DNA of 19,163 bases from an uncultured Sutterella sp. (GCA_937943605.1 CALEAW010000016.1:1-19163), one strand, 5' to 3'. Shown: positions 6,561-15,189, numbered from the stretch's first letter. Numbers and translations are program-made. The notes: generated from the letters alone by a model not told the origin.

Positions 6561-8354
6561 ATGCAGAAAATTCGCAATTTTTCCATCATCGCTCATATTG
6601 ACCACGGCAAGTCCACGCTCGCCGACCGTCTGATTCATCGTTGCGGCGGTCTCTCTGACCGTGAAATGAGTGCACAGGTGCTCGACAGCATGGATCTCGA
6701 GCGTGAACGCGGCATTACGATCAAGGCCCAGACGGCCTCGCTCAAATATAAAGCCCGTGACGGCGAAATTTACGAACTCAATCTTATTGATACCCCGGGG
6801 CACGTCGACTTTTCTTATGAAGTGAGTCGTTCGCTCTCCGCTTGCGAAGGGGCGCTCCTTGTGGTGGACGCTACGCAGGGTGTTGAAGCGCAGACGGTGG
6901 CTAACTGCTACACGGCCATCGATTTGGGCGTGTCGGTGATCCCTGTCCTCAATAAGATGGACCTTCAGAGTGCCAATCCGGATGCTGCGGCAGAAGAAAT
7001 CGAAGACGTGATCGGGATTGATGCGACGGATGCGATTCCGTGTTCGGCCAAGACCGGTATGGGGATCGAGGATATTCTCGAGCGCGTTGTTCGCGACGTG
7101 CCGCCACCTGCGGGTGACCCGGATGCCAAGCTTCAGGCTTTGGTGATTGACTCTTGGTTCGATAACTATGTGGGCGTAGTGATGTTGGTGCGCGTAGTGA
7201 ATGGCACCTTGCGTCCCAAGGACAAGATTCGTTTAATGGCGACGGGTGCTAATCACCTCGTCGAACAGTTAGGCGTCTTTACACCGAAGTCTCAGAGCCG
7301 CACGAGCCTTTCTGCTGGTGAAGTGGGCTTTGTGATTGCTGGTATTAAGGAACTGAAGGACGCACGTGTGGGTGATACGATCACGCACGCACAGGCGCCT
7401 GCTGAAGAAGCGGTGCCTGGCTTCAAGGAAGTGAAGCCACAGGTGTTTGCGGGTCTTTATCCGGTTGAATCCAATCAGTACGATGCGCTTCGCGATGCGT
7501 TAACGAAGCTTCAGTTAAATGACGCAGCCTTGCAGTTTGAACCTGAAGTGTCTCAGGCTTTGGGCTTTGGCTTCCGTGCTGGCTTCTTAGGCCTTTTGCA
7601 CATGGACATTGTGCAGGAACGCCTTGAACGAGAATACAACATGGATCTCATCACGACGGCGCCTTCTGTGGTCTATGAAGTCTTGATGACGGACGGTACG
7701 GTGGTTCACGTTGAAAACCCGTCGAAGTTGCCGCCCGTTGACAAGATTGCTGAAATTCGTGAGCCGATTGATACGGTGACGATCTTTGTGCCTGATGAGT
7801 ATGTGGGCGCGGTCATGAAGCTTTGCCAAGAAAAGCGTGGTATTCAGACCAACCTTGCTTATCACGGCCGTCAGGTGCATTTGACCTATGAATTGCCGCT
7901 CGCTGAAATCGTGCTCGACTTCTTTGATCGTATGAAGTCGATGACGCGTGGTTATGCCTCGATGGACTACGAATTCAAGGAATACCGTGCGTCTGACGTG
8001 GTGCGTGTTGATATGTTGATCAACGGTGACCGCGTGGATGCTTTAAGTTCGATTCTTCACCGTAGCAACGCCGTCTTCCGCGGTCGCGAAATTGCGCAGC
8101 GCTTACGTTCTCTGATTCCGCGTCAGATGTACGAAGTCTCGATTCAGGCGGCCATTGGTGCCAACATTATCGCCCGTGAAAATGTGAAGGCTCTCCGTAA
8201 GAACGTGCTTGCAAAATGTTACGGCGGTGACATTACGCGTAAGCGTAAGCTCTTAGAAAAGCAGAAGGCTGGTAAGAAGCGCATGAAGCAGGTGGGTTCG
8301 GTGGAAATTCCGCAGGAAGCCTTCCTTGCAATCTTGCAGCAGGACGAACAGTAA
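6561..8354 (+). CDS. lepA: Elongation factor 4 (ribosomal back-translocase)
   Basis: Ribosome-associated translational GTPase. Protein of 597 residues, the family's usual length. The G motifs are AHIDHGKST (11-19), RGITIK (50-55), DTPGH (77-81) and NKMD (131-134). The EF-G-like domains follow, and a basic LepA-specific C-terminus (KAGKKRMKQ, then VEIPQEAFLAIL) ends the protein. It differs from EF-G by lacking domain IV. The preceding bases (CATAGTCTTTCA) show no Shine-Dalgarno sequence, which is unusual for this window. It heads a same-strand run with lepB, the common bacterial pairing, although a terminator-like hairpin separates the two here. Confidence 0.97.
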   Translation: MQKIRNFSIIAHIDHGKSTLADRLIHRCGGLSDREMSAQVLDSMDLERERGITIKAQTASLKYKARDGEIYELNLIDTPGHVDFSYEVSRSLSACEGALLVVDATQGVEAQTVANCYTAIDLGVSVIPVLNKMDLQSANPDAAAEEIEDVIGIDATDAIPCSAKTGMGIEDILERVVRDVPPPAGDPDAKLQALVIDSWFDNYVGVVMLVRVVNGTLRPKDKIRLMATGANHLVEQLGVFTPKSQSRTSLSAGEVGFVIAGIKELKDARVGDTITHAQAPAEEAVPGFKEVKPQVFAGLYPVESNQYDALRDALTKLQLNDAALQFEPEVSQALGFGFRAGFLGLLHMDIVQERLEREYNMDLITTAPSVVYEVLMTDGTVVHVENPSKLPPVDKIAEIREPIDTVTIFVPDEYVGAVMKLCQEKRGIQTNLAYHGRQVHLTYELPLAEIVLDFFDRMKSMTRGYASMDYEFKEYRASDVVRVDMLINGDRVDALSSILHRSNAVFRGREIAQRLRSLIPRQMYEVSIQAAIGANIIARENVKALRKNVLAKCYGGDITRKRKLLEKQKAGKKRMKQVGSVEIPQEAFLAILQQDEQ

Positions 8355-8364
8355 ACTCGTGAAG

Positions 8365-8392
8365 GCGGAACCCCAAGGTAGGTTCCGCTTTT
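8365..8392 (+). terminator. Terminator or attenuator between lepA and lepB
   Basis: A perfect 8-bp stem, GCGGAACC (8365-8372) against GGTTCCGC (8381-8388), has an 8-nt loop and is followed by TTTTG. The stem can be lengthened through a G-U and two A-U pairs at its base. The T-run is short, so read-through into lepB is likely. Confidence 0.7.
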
Positions 8393-8424
8393 GCCGCATT
8401 TAACGCATCAGAGTTTTTTAGATT

Positions 8425-9315
8425 ATGAATTTTCCTTTGATTCTACTTTTGTTGACGGTCATCACGGGTGTCTTCTGGGTGATGGAACGTCGTCGTTTCT
8501 TGCCTGAACGTCAGGCCCGTGCAGAAGAAGCTGCACGTCGTTTCGAGGCTGATAACCGTGAAGCCATCAATCGTGGTGACAAGACCGTGATCGATGCCCG
8601 TAACGACCTCTATGCCCGTATCATTCGTCAGCCCTGGTGGTTGGAATATACGGCAGGGCTTTTCCCTGTCATTGCGATCGTCTTCATTGTGCGTAGCTTC
8701 TTGTTTGAACCCTTCCGTATTCCGTCTGGTTCTATGTTGCCAACCTTGCACGTTGGTGACTTTATTTTGGTCAACAAGTATGAGTACGGTCTTCGTTTGC
8801 CAGTAACCAATACCAAGATTCTCTCGTTAGGCGAACCTAAGCGCGGTGATGTCGTGGTCTTTAAGTATCCGATGGACGAATCCGTTGACTACATCAAGCG
8901 TGTGATTGGTGTGCCTGGCGATACGGTCGAATACCGTAACAAGGTGCTTTATATCAATGGTGAAGAACAAAAGCAGTCGGGACACACGGACTTTGTTGAT
9001 ACGCACTCCCTCGTGACGTTGGATCAGCGTGAAGAACAGTTGGGTGATGTCGCTCATATGATGGCAACCGACGCTCGTCGCCCGTCTTGGGTACCGCCGC
9101 AGGCTATTTTGAAGCCCACGCCTGAATGCCGCTATACGGATACCGGCTTTATTTGTAAGGTTCCCGAAGGTCGTTACTTCATGATGGGGGACAATCGCGA
9201 TAATTCCGAAGACAGCCGCTATTGGGGCTTTGTGGATGACGACAACTTAGTGGGTCGTGCGACTTTGATTTGGGCTAATTTTGGCGATATGTCTCGCATT
9301 GGCTCTTTCCGCTAA
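8425..9315 (+). CDS. lepB: Signal peptidase I
   Basis: Inner-membrane serine protease that removes signal peptides from exported proteins; the two rhodaneses at the left of the window would be substrates. Protein of 296 residues. Two membrane segments lie at about 3-20 and 74-93, joined by a charged cytoplasmic loop. The Ser/Lys dyad is S103 in PSGSMLPTL and K158 in YIKRVIGVPGD. The late MMGDNRDNSEDSRYWG (family box E) is intact. The leader has no strong Shine-Dalgarno (only CAGAG at 8409-8413), so the start rests on the N-terminal hydrophobic segment. rnc follows 21 bases later, as in most proteobacteria. Confidence 0.96.
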   Translation: MNFPLILLLLTVITGVFWVMERRRFLPERQARAEEAARRFEADNREAINRGDKTVIDARNDLYARIIRQPWWLEYTAGLFPVIAIVFIVRSFLFEPFRIPSGSMLPTLHVGDFILVNKYEYGLRLPVTNTKILSLGEPKRGDVVVFKYPMDESVDYIKRVIGVPGDTVEYRNKVLYINGEEQKQSGHTDFVDTHSLVTLDQREEQLGDVAHMMATDARRPSWVPPQAILKPTPECRYTDTGFICKVPEGRYFMMGDNRDNSEDSRYWGFVDDDNLVGRATLIWANFGDMSRIGSFR

Positions 9316-9336
9316 GGCGTTGAATAGTTATTAAAG

Positions 9337-10014
9337 ATGGAAAATTTAGAGATTCTTGAATCGCGCATCGGTTACACCTTTACCGATCGCAAATTGCTTG
9401 AACGTGCAGTGACGCATCGTAGCTTTGCCGCTCAGCACAATGAACGTTTGGAGTTCTTGGGTGATTCCGTGTTGAATTGTGTGGTCGGTAACGCGCTCTT
9501 TTTGCGTGACAAGCACTTCACCGAAGGTGAACTCTCTCGTGTGCGTGCGAACCTCGTGTGCGAAAAGACCCTGGCCGTTGTCGCAGCCAAGATTGATGTG
9601 TCTGCTTTCCTTCGCATGGGCGAAGGTGAAATGAAAACAGGGGGCGCTCATCGCCCGTCGATCATGGCTGATGCCATGGAAGCGATTTTTGGTGCGGTCT
9701 TTGCCGAAAGCGGCTTTGAAGCGGCTCAGAAGGTGATTTTGGGTCTCTTTGATCCGATCCTTTCGTCGTTGACGCCCGAGCAGTTGAGCAAAGATGCGAA
9801 GACCCGTTTGCAGGAATATTTGCAGGGTCGTCACTTGCCGTTGCCGCAGTATGTGGTTGTGAACGTGTCGGGTGCTGCGCACGCCCAGCAGTTTGACTGC
9901 GAATGCCGTATCCAGACCTTAGACATCGTGACCTTGGGGCATGCGACGAGCCGTCGTGCGGCTGAACAAAATGCCGCAGCCACCGCACTCGAAGTGTTGA
10001 AAAACCGCGAGTAA
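9337..10014 (+). CDS. rnc: Ribonuclease III
   Basis: Endonuclease that cuts double-stranded RNA in rRNA precursors and mRNAs. Protein of 225 residues. The signature ERLEFLGDSVLN (36-47) carries the metal ligands E39 and D43; D112 and E115 complete the Mg2+ site. A double-stranded RNA binding domain occupies about 154-223 and ends with TSRRAAEQNAAATALEVL. The start ATG 9337 lacks a strong ribosome binding site (TTAAAG before it), so translation may be coupled to lepB, 21 bases upstream. The order lepB-rnc-era is highly conserved and supports the call. Confidence 0.96.
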   Translation: MENLEILESRIGYTFTDRKLLERAVTHRSFAAQHNERLEFLGDSVLNCVVGNALFLRDKHFTEGELSRVRANLVCEKTLAVVAAKIDVSAFLRMGEGEMKTGGAHRPSIMADAMEAIFGAVFAESGFEAAQKVILGLFDPILSSLTPEQLSKDAKTRLQEYLQGRHLPLPQYVVVNVSGAAHAQQFDCECRIQTLDIVTLGHATSRRAAEQNAAATALEVLKNRE

Positions 10015-10029
10015 CCTTAGGAGACTGAA

Positions 10030-11004
10030 ATGACTGAAGAAAAGACGACCGCTCCCTTATCGGACGCTGAACTTGAGGCCATGTTAAGTCAGGTCGGTGC
10101 GGGTAGCGTTCAAGTGCCTGAGGGTTTTCGTTGTGGTTATGTGGCCGTGATTGGTCGCCCGAACGTGGGCAAATCGACGCTCATTAACCACTTGATTGGC
10201 GAAAAGGTTTCGATTACGTCTAAGAAGCCCCAAACGACGCGTGATCGTGTGTTGGGTGTGGTGACGCAGCCAGATGCCCAGTTTGTCTTTATGGATACCC
10301 CGGGGTTCCAGACGAAGGTGGGTAACCAGTTGATTCGTCGTATGAACCGTACGGTGCGTTCGACCTTGGGTGAGGTGGACGCTGTGGTCTTCGTGATCGA
10401 ATCGCTCGGTTGGCGTCCGGCTGACTTAGAAGTGCTCAAGCTCTTACCCAAAGACGCTAAAAACGTGATTTTGGCGATCAACAAGACGGACCTCAATAAG
10501 TCGAAAGATGCGTTGTTGCCCTTGATGGCCGATTCGATGCAAAAGTTCCCGTTTGCCGCGATCGTGCCGGTCTCGGCCGAAAAGAACCGTCAGCTTGATG
10601 ACCTTTTGGATGAGATCAAGCAGTTCTTGCCCGAAAGCGTTCCGTTCTTCGATCCGGATATGTATACGGACCGTTCGCCTCGCTTCTTGGTGGCTGAAAC
10701 GATTCGCGAAAAGGCCTTCCGTCTTTTGGGTGATGAGTTGCCCTATGGGATTGCCGTCACGATCGATCGCTGGAAAGAAGACGAAGAAAGTGCCGAGATT
10801 GTGGCGACATTGATTGTTGAACGCGAAAGCCATAAACCCATCGTCATTGGCGAGGGTGGAGCGAAGCTTCGTGAGATCGGTCGACTCGCTCGCGTCGACG
10901 TGAATGAAATGCTCGGTAAGCGCGTTCACCTTGAAGTCTGGGTGCGTGTGCGCCGTGGTTGGTCTGATGACGTCAAAGCGTTGAAGACGCTCGGTTATGA
11001 ATAA
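10030..11004 (+). CDS. era: GTPase Era
   Basis: Essential GTPase that binds 16S rRNA during 30S subunit assembly. Protein of 324 residues, about 20 longer than E. coli Era because of an acidic N-terminal extension (about 1-35). G1 is GRPNVGKST (42-50), DTPGF spans 89-93 and NKTD 151-154. The C-terminal KH domain has the IGEGG loop (273-277). Here the loop reads E where K or R is more usual (G-K/E-G-G). TAGGAGA at 10018-10024 is one of the best ribosome binding sites in the window. The gene overlaps recO by eight bases, so the two are translationally coupled. Confidence 0.96.
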   Translation: MTEEKTTAPLSDAELEAMLSQVGAGSVQVPEGFRCGYVAVIGRPNVGKSTLINHLIGEKVSITSKKPQTTRDRVLGVVTQPDAQFVFMDTPGFQTKVGNQLIRRMNRTVRSTLGEVDAVVFVIESLGWRPADLEVLKLLPKDAKNVILAINKTDLNKSKDALLPLMADSMQKFPFAAIVPVSAEKNRQLDDLLDEIKQFLPESVPFFDPDMYTDRSPRFLVAETIREKAFRLLGDELPYGIAVTIDRWKEDEESAEIVATLIVERESHKPIVIGEGGAKLREIGRLARVDVNEMLGKRVHLEVWVRVRRGWSDDVKALKTLGYE

Positions 11005-11917
11005 CGACGCCGTCGAGGCTGGTGTACCCGAACGAGTGGTTCGTCGTTCTACGCGATCGACGAACCCACTTCGTGTTATCGAGCCAAGATCTTCGCTCGA
11101 TCGCCCGTCGAGCTTGGGCGGCGTGCTTGAACGCCGTCGTGCGGCTGAAGCCCAGATGGCTGAAGTCTTTCAAGGGTTGCCCGAGCCGGTTGACGTCATA
11201 CCGGCACGTGTATCGGGCGAGCTCGGCTTTATCCTGCATGCGTGGGATTGGAGTGAAACGAGCCTATTACTTGACGTTCTTACCGTCCGCTATGGACGCG
11301 TCTTTCTCGTGGCGCGTGGTGCGCGTCGCGCGTCTAGTCAATACCGTGGTCTTCTCACGGCTTTTTGTCCCTTACGTTTTTCTTGGTCTGGTGCCAAAGA
11401 AGCCAAAATGCTGACCCGTGCCGAGTGGCAAGGCACCATGGTGCCGTTAACGGGCGAGGCACTGCTGTCGGGCTTTTATGTGAATGAGCTCGTGCTCAAA
11501 CTCACCGTGCGTGAAGAACGTCATCCAGGGCTTTTTGAAGCTTATGTCCGTGTGATTCATGATTTGGCACTCGGAGAGCGTGACACCATGGGGCAAGCCT
11601 TACGTCGCTTTGAAATGGCGATTCTCAAGGCCACAGGTTGGGCGCCCACCTTGACCGGGGAAGCCGAAGCGCCTTTTTATACGGTTCGTGCTGGCGAAAT
11701 TTTGGGTATCAAAGAAAAGACACAACTTCAAGAAGGCGAATCCGTATGGGCAGCCCACCAGGTGCGCGCGTGGCTTTCTGGTGACATGACCAAAACCACC
11801 ACTCAGCGCGTTGCTCGCGATATGCTTCGCGCCCTCATCGAATATCATTTGGACGGCAAACATATTCATTCTCGTCGCATCTTGGCCGAATTGAATCGTT
11901 TGCATAAGGTGCCATGA
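10997..11917 (+). CDS. recO: DNA repair protein RecO
   Basis: RecFOR-pathway mediator that loads RecA onto SSB-coated DNA and anneals strands. Protein of 306 residues, longer than the roughly 240 of E. coli because of an Arg-rich, probably disordered N-terminus of about 65 residues; Burkholderiales RecO proteins commonly have such an extension. The OB fold starts near residue 67 and includes ETSLLLDVLT, RYGRVFLVARGARR and the YRGLLTAFCPL strand; GEALLSGFYVNELV begins the helical domain. The start ATG lies inside the era stop (ATGAATAA), giving an eight-base overlap. An internal ATG at 11156 is an alternative that would remove most of the extension. Confidence 0.93.
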   Translation: MNNDAVEAGVPERVVRRSTRSTNPLRVIEPRSSLDRPSSLGGVLERRRAAEAQMAEVFQGLPEPVDVIPARVSGELGFILHAWDWSETSLLLDVLTVRYGRVFLVARGARRASSQYRGLLTAFCPLRFSWSGAKEAKMLTRAEWQGTMVPLTGEALLSGFYVNELVLKLTVREERHPGLFEAYVRVIHDLALGERDTMGQALRRFEMAILKATGWAPTLTGEAEAPFYTVRAGEILGIKEKTQLQEGESVWAAHQVRAWLSGDMTKTTTQRVARDMLRALIEYHLDGKHIHSRRILAELNRLHKVP

Positions 11918-11941
11918 CCATCAAATTTAGGAGTTTTGTAG

Positions 11942-12694
11942 ATGTTTCGAACGCAACTCTCAGTTAACCTCAATAAAGTCGCTTTGCTTCGCAATTCGCG
12001 TGATGGCAACTGGCCCGATCCGGTCTTTTTTGGTCGCATTGCGCTGGAAGCGGGGGCTTCGGGTTTAACCGTTCATCCGCGTCCTGATGAGCGTCATATT
12101 CGTGCGACCGATGTGCCTGCGTTATCAGACTTGGTGAAAACCTATCCCGGTCGCGAATATAACATTGAAGGGAATCCCTTTCATAACTTGATGGCGCACC
12201 TTGAAGCTGTGCGTCCTCATCAGGCGACGTTTGTCCCCGATAGCACGGATCAAAAGACGTCTGACCATGGCTTTGATTTGGCTGACGAAGCGGTCTGCGA
12301 AAGCGTTCGTCCGCTCATTGAAGCTGCGCAAAGTTGGGGTTGCCGCGTGAGCCTCTTTATGGATCCTGTGCCTGAATTGATGGCCAAGGCCAAGGCCTTG
12401 GGGGCAGATCGCGTTGAACTCTATACCGAAGGTTGGGCACAAGCGTATGGTACAGATCAAGAGGCGACGGTTTTGGCACAGTATGCGGCGAGCGTGCGTG
12501 CAGCGAGAGCGGCAGGGCTAGAAGTGAATGCTGGTCACGACTTGTCGTTAGATAACCTTGAAACCTTTTTAAAGGCTTGCCCAGGTATTAGTGAAGTGTC
12601 GATTGGTCACGCCTTAATTGCTGAAGCACTGCAGTTTGGTCTTCATGAAACCGTGCGTCGCTACGAAGCCATTTTGGATCGTACGGCGCAGTAA
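11942..12694 (+). CDS. pdxJ: Pyridoxine 5'-phosphate synthase
   Basis: Condenses 1-deoxyxylulose 5-phosphate with aminoacetone 3-phosphate to form pyridoxine phosphate (DXP-dependent vitamin B6 route). TIM barrel of 250 residues. VHPRPDERHI (44-53) holds H45, R47 and H52, in register with E. coli PdxJ, and NIEGNPF (74-80) carries the catalytic Glu. A late NAGHDLS holds the His that closes the active site. The first strand reads VNLNKVALLRNSR: N11 and K12 replace the E. coli Asp and His, marking the N-x-N-K kind of PdxJ. AGGAG at 11929-11933 supports the start. acpS often follows pdxJ but is absent here. Confidence 0.94.
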   Translation: MFRTQLSVNLNKVALLRNSRDGNWPDPVFFGRIALEAGASGLTVHPRPDERHIRATDVPALSDLVKTYPGREYNIEGNPFHNLMAHLEAVRPHQATFVPDSTDQKTSDHGFDLADEAVCESVRPLIEAAQSWGCRVSLFMDPVPELMAKAKALGADRVELYTEGWAQAYGTDQEATVLAQYAASVRAARAAGLEVNAGHDLSLDNLETFLKACPGISEVSIGHALIAEALQFGLHETVRRYEAILDRTAQ

Positions 12695-12729
12695 AGCGTT
12701 AATCAAAGAAAACAAAAGGAATCACTGAG

Positions 12730-13719
12730 ATGACTCAGCCCACCCAACAACTTGGTCCCGTGTGTGTGGATATTGCGGGTTTTACGCTCACTGATGAAGA
12801 ACGCGCGCGCTTACGCCACCCACTCACAGGCATGGTGATTTTGTTTACGCGTAACTACGAAAACCGTGAGCAGTTGACTGCGCTTTGTGCTGATATTCAC
12901 GCGACGCGCCCAGGTATTTTGATTAGCGTTGACCATGAAGGAGGGCGCGTACAGCGTTTCCGTGAAGCGTTTACTGCTGTGCCCGCGATGCGTGATTTGG
13001 CCGATCGTGAGGATGCGAATGAAGCCTACGAAGCAGCAGGTATTGTTTTAGCCGCAGAACTTCGTGCGTGTGGCGTGGACTTTACGTTTGCCCCCGTGTT
13101 GGACGTCGATTATGGGCGTTCTGGCGTGATTGGTAATCGTAGCTTAGGTTGCACACCGCTTGAAGTGACGACCCATGCTGAGCATCTCATTCGTGGACTT
13201 CGTCGTGGCGGGATGGCCTCTTGTGGCAAACATTTCCCGGGGCACGGTTGGGCTGAAGCCGATAGCCATACGGCTTTGCCTGAAGATGAACGCGCCTATG
13301 AGGCGGTCGCTGCCGATATGGCGCCCTACGGCGCACTTCATGAGCTTGCTTCCATCATGACGGCTCATGTGGCTTATGATGCATTTCAGGGGGAGATTGC
13401 AACCTTTAGTGCAGCGCTTCTTAAGGGTGAACTTCGCGATCGATTAGGCTTTAAGGGCTTGGTCTTTTCAGATGACCTCAGTATGAAGGGCGCAGCGGGC
13501 GGCTCGATCACCACGCAGGCTGAGCGCGCATTGGCGTCAGGGTGCGATATGGTGCTTGTTTGCAATCACCCGGAACTTTGTGACGAACTCTTAGCAAATC
13601 TGCAATGGACACGACCTGAGTCCTTTGACCAGCGTTTTGAAGGCTTACGTCCGAGCGACATGCCGTCGGATGACGTGCTAGCGCATGCTCGAGAAGTCCT
13701 TTGTTTGTGCGTTGCGTGA
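12730..13719 (+). CDS. nagZ: Beta-N-acetylhexosaminidase (GH3)
   Basis: Cytosolic glycoside hydrolase family 3 enzyme that removes GlcNAc from 1,6-anhydro-muropeptides in peptidoglycan recycling. Protein of 329 residues. VDHEGGRVQRF (68-78), KHFPGHG (167-173) and the mobile ADSH loop with H180 are family marks. D248 in FSDDLSMKG is the expected nucleophile. AAGGA at 12716-12720 supports the start. It follows pdxJ by 35 bases, the pdxJ-(acpS)-nagZ order of betaproteobacteria. In many bacteria NagZ products feed AmpR/AmpC induction, but no ampC or ampR is present nearby. Confidence 0.95.
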   Translation: MTQPTQQLGPVCVDIAGFTLTDEERARLRHPLTGMVILFTRNYENREQLTALCADIHATRPGILISVDHEGGRVQRFREAFTAVPAMRDLADREDANEAYEAAGIVLAAELRACGVDFTFAPVLDVDYGRSGVIGNRSLGCTPLEVTTHAEHLIRGLRRGGMASCGKHFPGHGWAEADSHTALPEDERAYEAVAADMAPYGALHELASIMTAHVAYDAFQGEIATFSAALLKGELRDRLGFKGLVFSDDLSMKGAAGGSITTQAERALASGCDMVLVCNHPELCDELLANLQWTRPESFDQRFEGLRPSDMPSDDVLAHAREVLCLCVA

Positions 13720-13760
13720 GCTCACTACAATCCCACTGACTTATTGACAGGACGGCTATT

Positions 13761-14942
13761 TTGATTATCGAATCCCTACTAGACACCGACCTTTATAAGT
13801 TCACGATGCAACAGTGCGTGTTGCATCAATTTCCTTGGGCCGATGCGGAATATCGCTTTAAGTGTCGAAGCGCCAATGTGGATCTCACGCCCTATATCGA
13901 TGAGATCAATGCAGAGCTTGACCATCTCTGCGGACTTTATTTCACCGAAGACGAACTGGCCTATTTAGGCAGTCTTCGCTTTATGAAGTCTGACTTTATT
14001 GAGTTTTTAAGTCTCTTTCATTTAAAGCGTAAGTACATTACGGTGACCCGTAGTGCTGACTATCCTTGCGGTATCGACATTACAGTCAAAGGACCTTGGT
14101 TACACACGATCCTTTTTGAAATCCCCGTGCTTGCCATCGTGAATGAAGTCTACTTCCGTAACCAATATCCTGACTTAGATGAAACGGAAGGCTTAAAGCG
14201 ATTAAACGACAAAATCGAGCTCCTGCTTGCCGAACCCAATCCTGAAGGGCTTCACATTTCAGACTATGGCACGCGTCGACGTTTCTCCAAGGCCTGGCAG
14301 CGTGTGGTTCTCACGACCATGCAGGCTCGTTTAGGCGGGATCTTTACGGGGACGTCTAATGTGATGTACGCCAAAGAGCTTGGCTTAACGCCCCATGGCA
14401 CGATGGCGCACGAATTCTTGCAGGCGTGCCAGGCTTTAGGCCCGCGCTTACGCGATAGTCAGGTCTTTGCTTTTGAAAAGTGGGCGAAAGAGTATCGTGG
14501 AGACTTAGGGATTGCACTTTCTGATGTTTACGGGATGGATCCTTTCCTGCGTGACTTCGATATGTTCTTCTGTAAGCTCTTTGATGGCGCTCGCCACGAT
14601 TCTGGCGATCCCTTTATTTGGGGCGAACGCATGATTGAGCACTGGCGCCAAAATCGTTGCGATCCCAAAACGAAGTCGCTGATTTTTAGTGACGCACTGA
14701 CTGTGCCGAAAGCCATCGAACTCTATCGACGTTTCCATGGCCGCGTGAAGGTCGCCTTTGGTATTGGGACGAACCTTATGAACGATCGTGGTCCACAGCC
14801 ATTAAATGTGGTGATGAAGATGGTGAAGGCCAATGGTCAGCCTGTGGCGAAGATTTCTGATGCGCCTGAAAAAGGGATGTGTGAGGACGAAGGCTATCTT
14901 CGCTATCTGCGTCAGGTATTTGGCTTGAAGCCGTTAGATTAA
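13761..14942 (+). CDS. pncB: Nicotinate phosphoribosyltransferase
   Basis: Makes nicotinate mononucleotide from nicotinate and PRPP with ATP hydrolysis (NAD salvage, Preiss-Handler route). Protein of 393 residues, close to the 400 of E. coli. LLDTDLYKFTMQQ (6-18), SDYGTRRR (167-174), GTSNVMYA (197-204) and GTMAHE with H217, the expected phosphohistidine, are all visible. The start is taken as TTG 13761: no in-frame ATG or GTG lies close upstream, AGGA (13749-13752) is eight bases before it, and the first internal ATG (residue 16) would cut away the conserved N-terminal motif. It is the last gene of the same-strand run. Confidence 0.93.
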   Translation: MIIESLLDTDLYKFTMQQCVLHQFPWADAEYRFKCRSANVDLTPYIDEINAELDHLCGLYFTEDELAYLGSLRFMKSDFIEFLSLFHLKRKYITVTRSADYPCGIDITVKGPWLHTILFEIPVLAIVNEVYFRNQYPDLDETEGLKRLNDKIELLLAEPNPEGLHISDYGTRRRFSKAWQRVVLTTMQARLGGIFTGTSNVMYAKELGLTPHGTMAHEFLQACQALGPRLRDSQVFAFEKWAKEYRGDLGIALSDVYGMDPFLRDFDMFFCKLFDGARHDSGDPFIWGERMIEHWRQNRCDPKTKSLIFSDALTVPKAIELYRRFHGRVKVAFGIGTNLMNDRGPQPLNVVMKMVKANGQPVAKISDAPEKGMCEDEGYLRYLRQVFGLKPLD

Positions 14943-14952
14943 TACGTCAAAA

Positions 14953-14985
14953 GCGACGGCAAGTAGCATCGGCGCGAGCCGTCGC
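14953..14985. repeat. Inverted repeat after pncB
   Basis: GCGACGGC (14953-14960) pairs perfectly with GCCGTCGC (14978-14985) across a 17-nt loop. On the plus strand it is followed by AAAAG rather than T, so it is not a standard terminator for pncB. On the minus strand it is followed by TTTTGACG and would look like one, although no minus-strand gene ends there. It could fold at the 3' end of the pncB message. Confidence 0.6.
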
Positions 14986-15132
14986 AAAAGGCACTTTTCG
15001 GCGTATTGAATGTAAAGATTGCTACGAATTCCCTGCAAGGATCAGTAAATCCGTGTATGTTTGCATTCTTAGGCAATTGTGTCTGAAGTTTTCACGGTGC
15101 ACATTGGAAAGTTCAGTTTTGCACTGATTCAC

Positions 15133-15189
15133 CACTTTTAAGTCAACAAGTGGCTTGATGCGCGTTATCAAAGGCTCGACTTAAAAGTG
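15133..15189 (+). promoter_or_regulatory. Long inverted repeat in antiporter leader, abutting the RBS
   Basis: CACTTTTAAGTC (15133-15144) and GACTTAAAAGTG (15178-15189) are a perfect 12-bp inverted repeat. Inside it TTGAT (15155-15159) pairs with ATCAA (15167-15171). The last base of the right arm is the first base of the Shine-Dalgarno GAGGA (15189-15193). As RNA this gives a stem-loop that crowds the ribosome site of the Na+/H+ antiporter gene. As DNA it would be two inverted operator half-sites 45 bp apart. The rest of the 255-base gap (14943-15197) shows no gene and no clear promoter. Confidence 0.7.
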
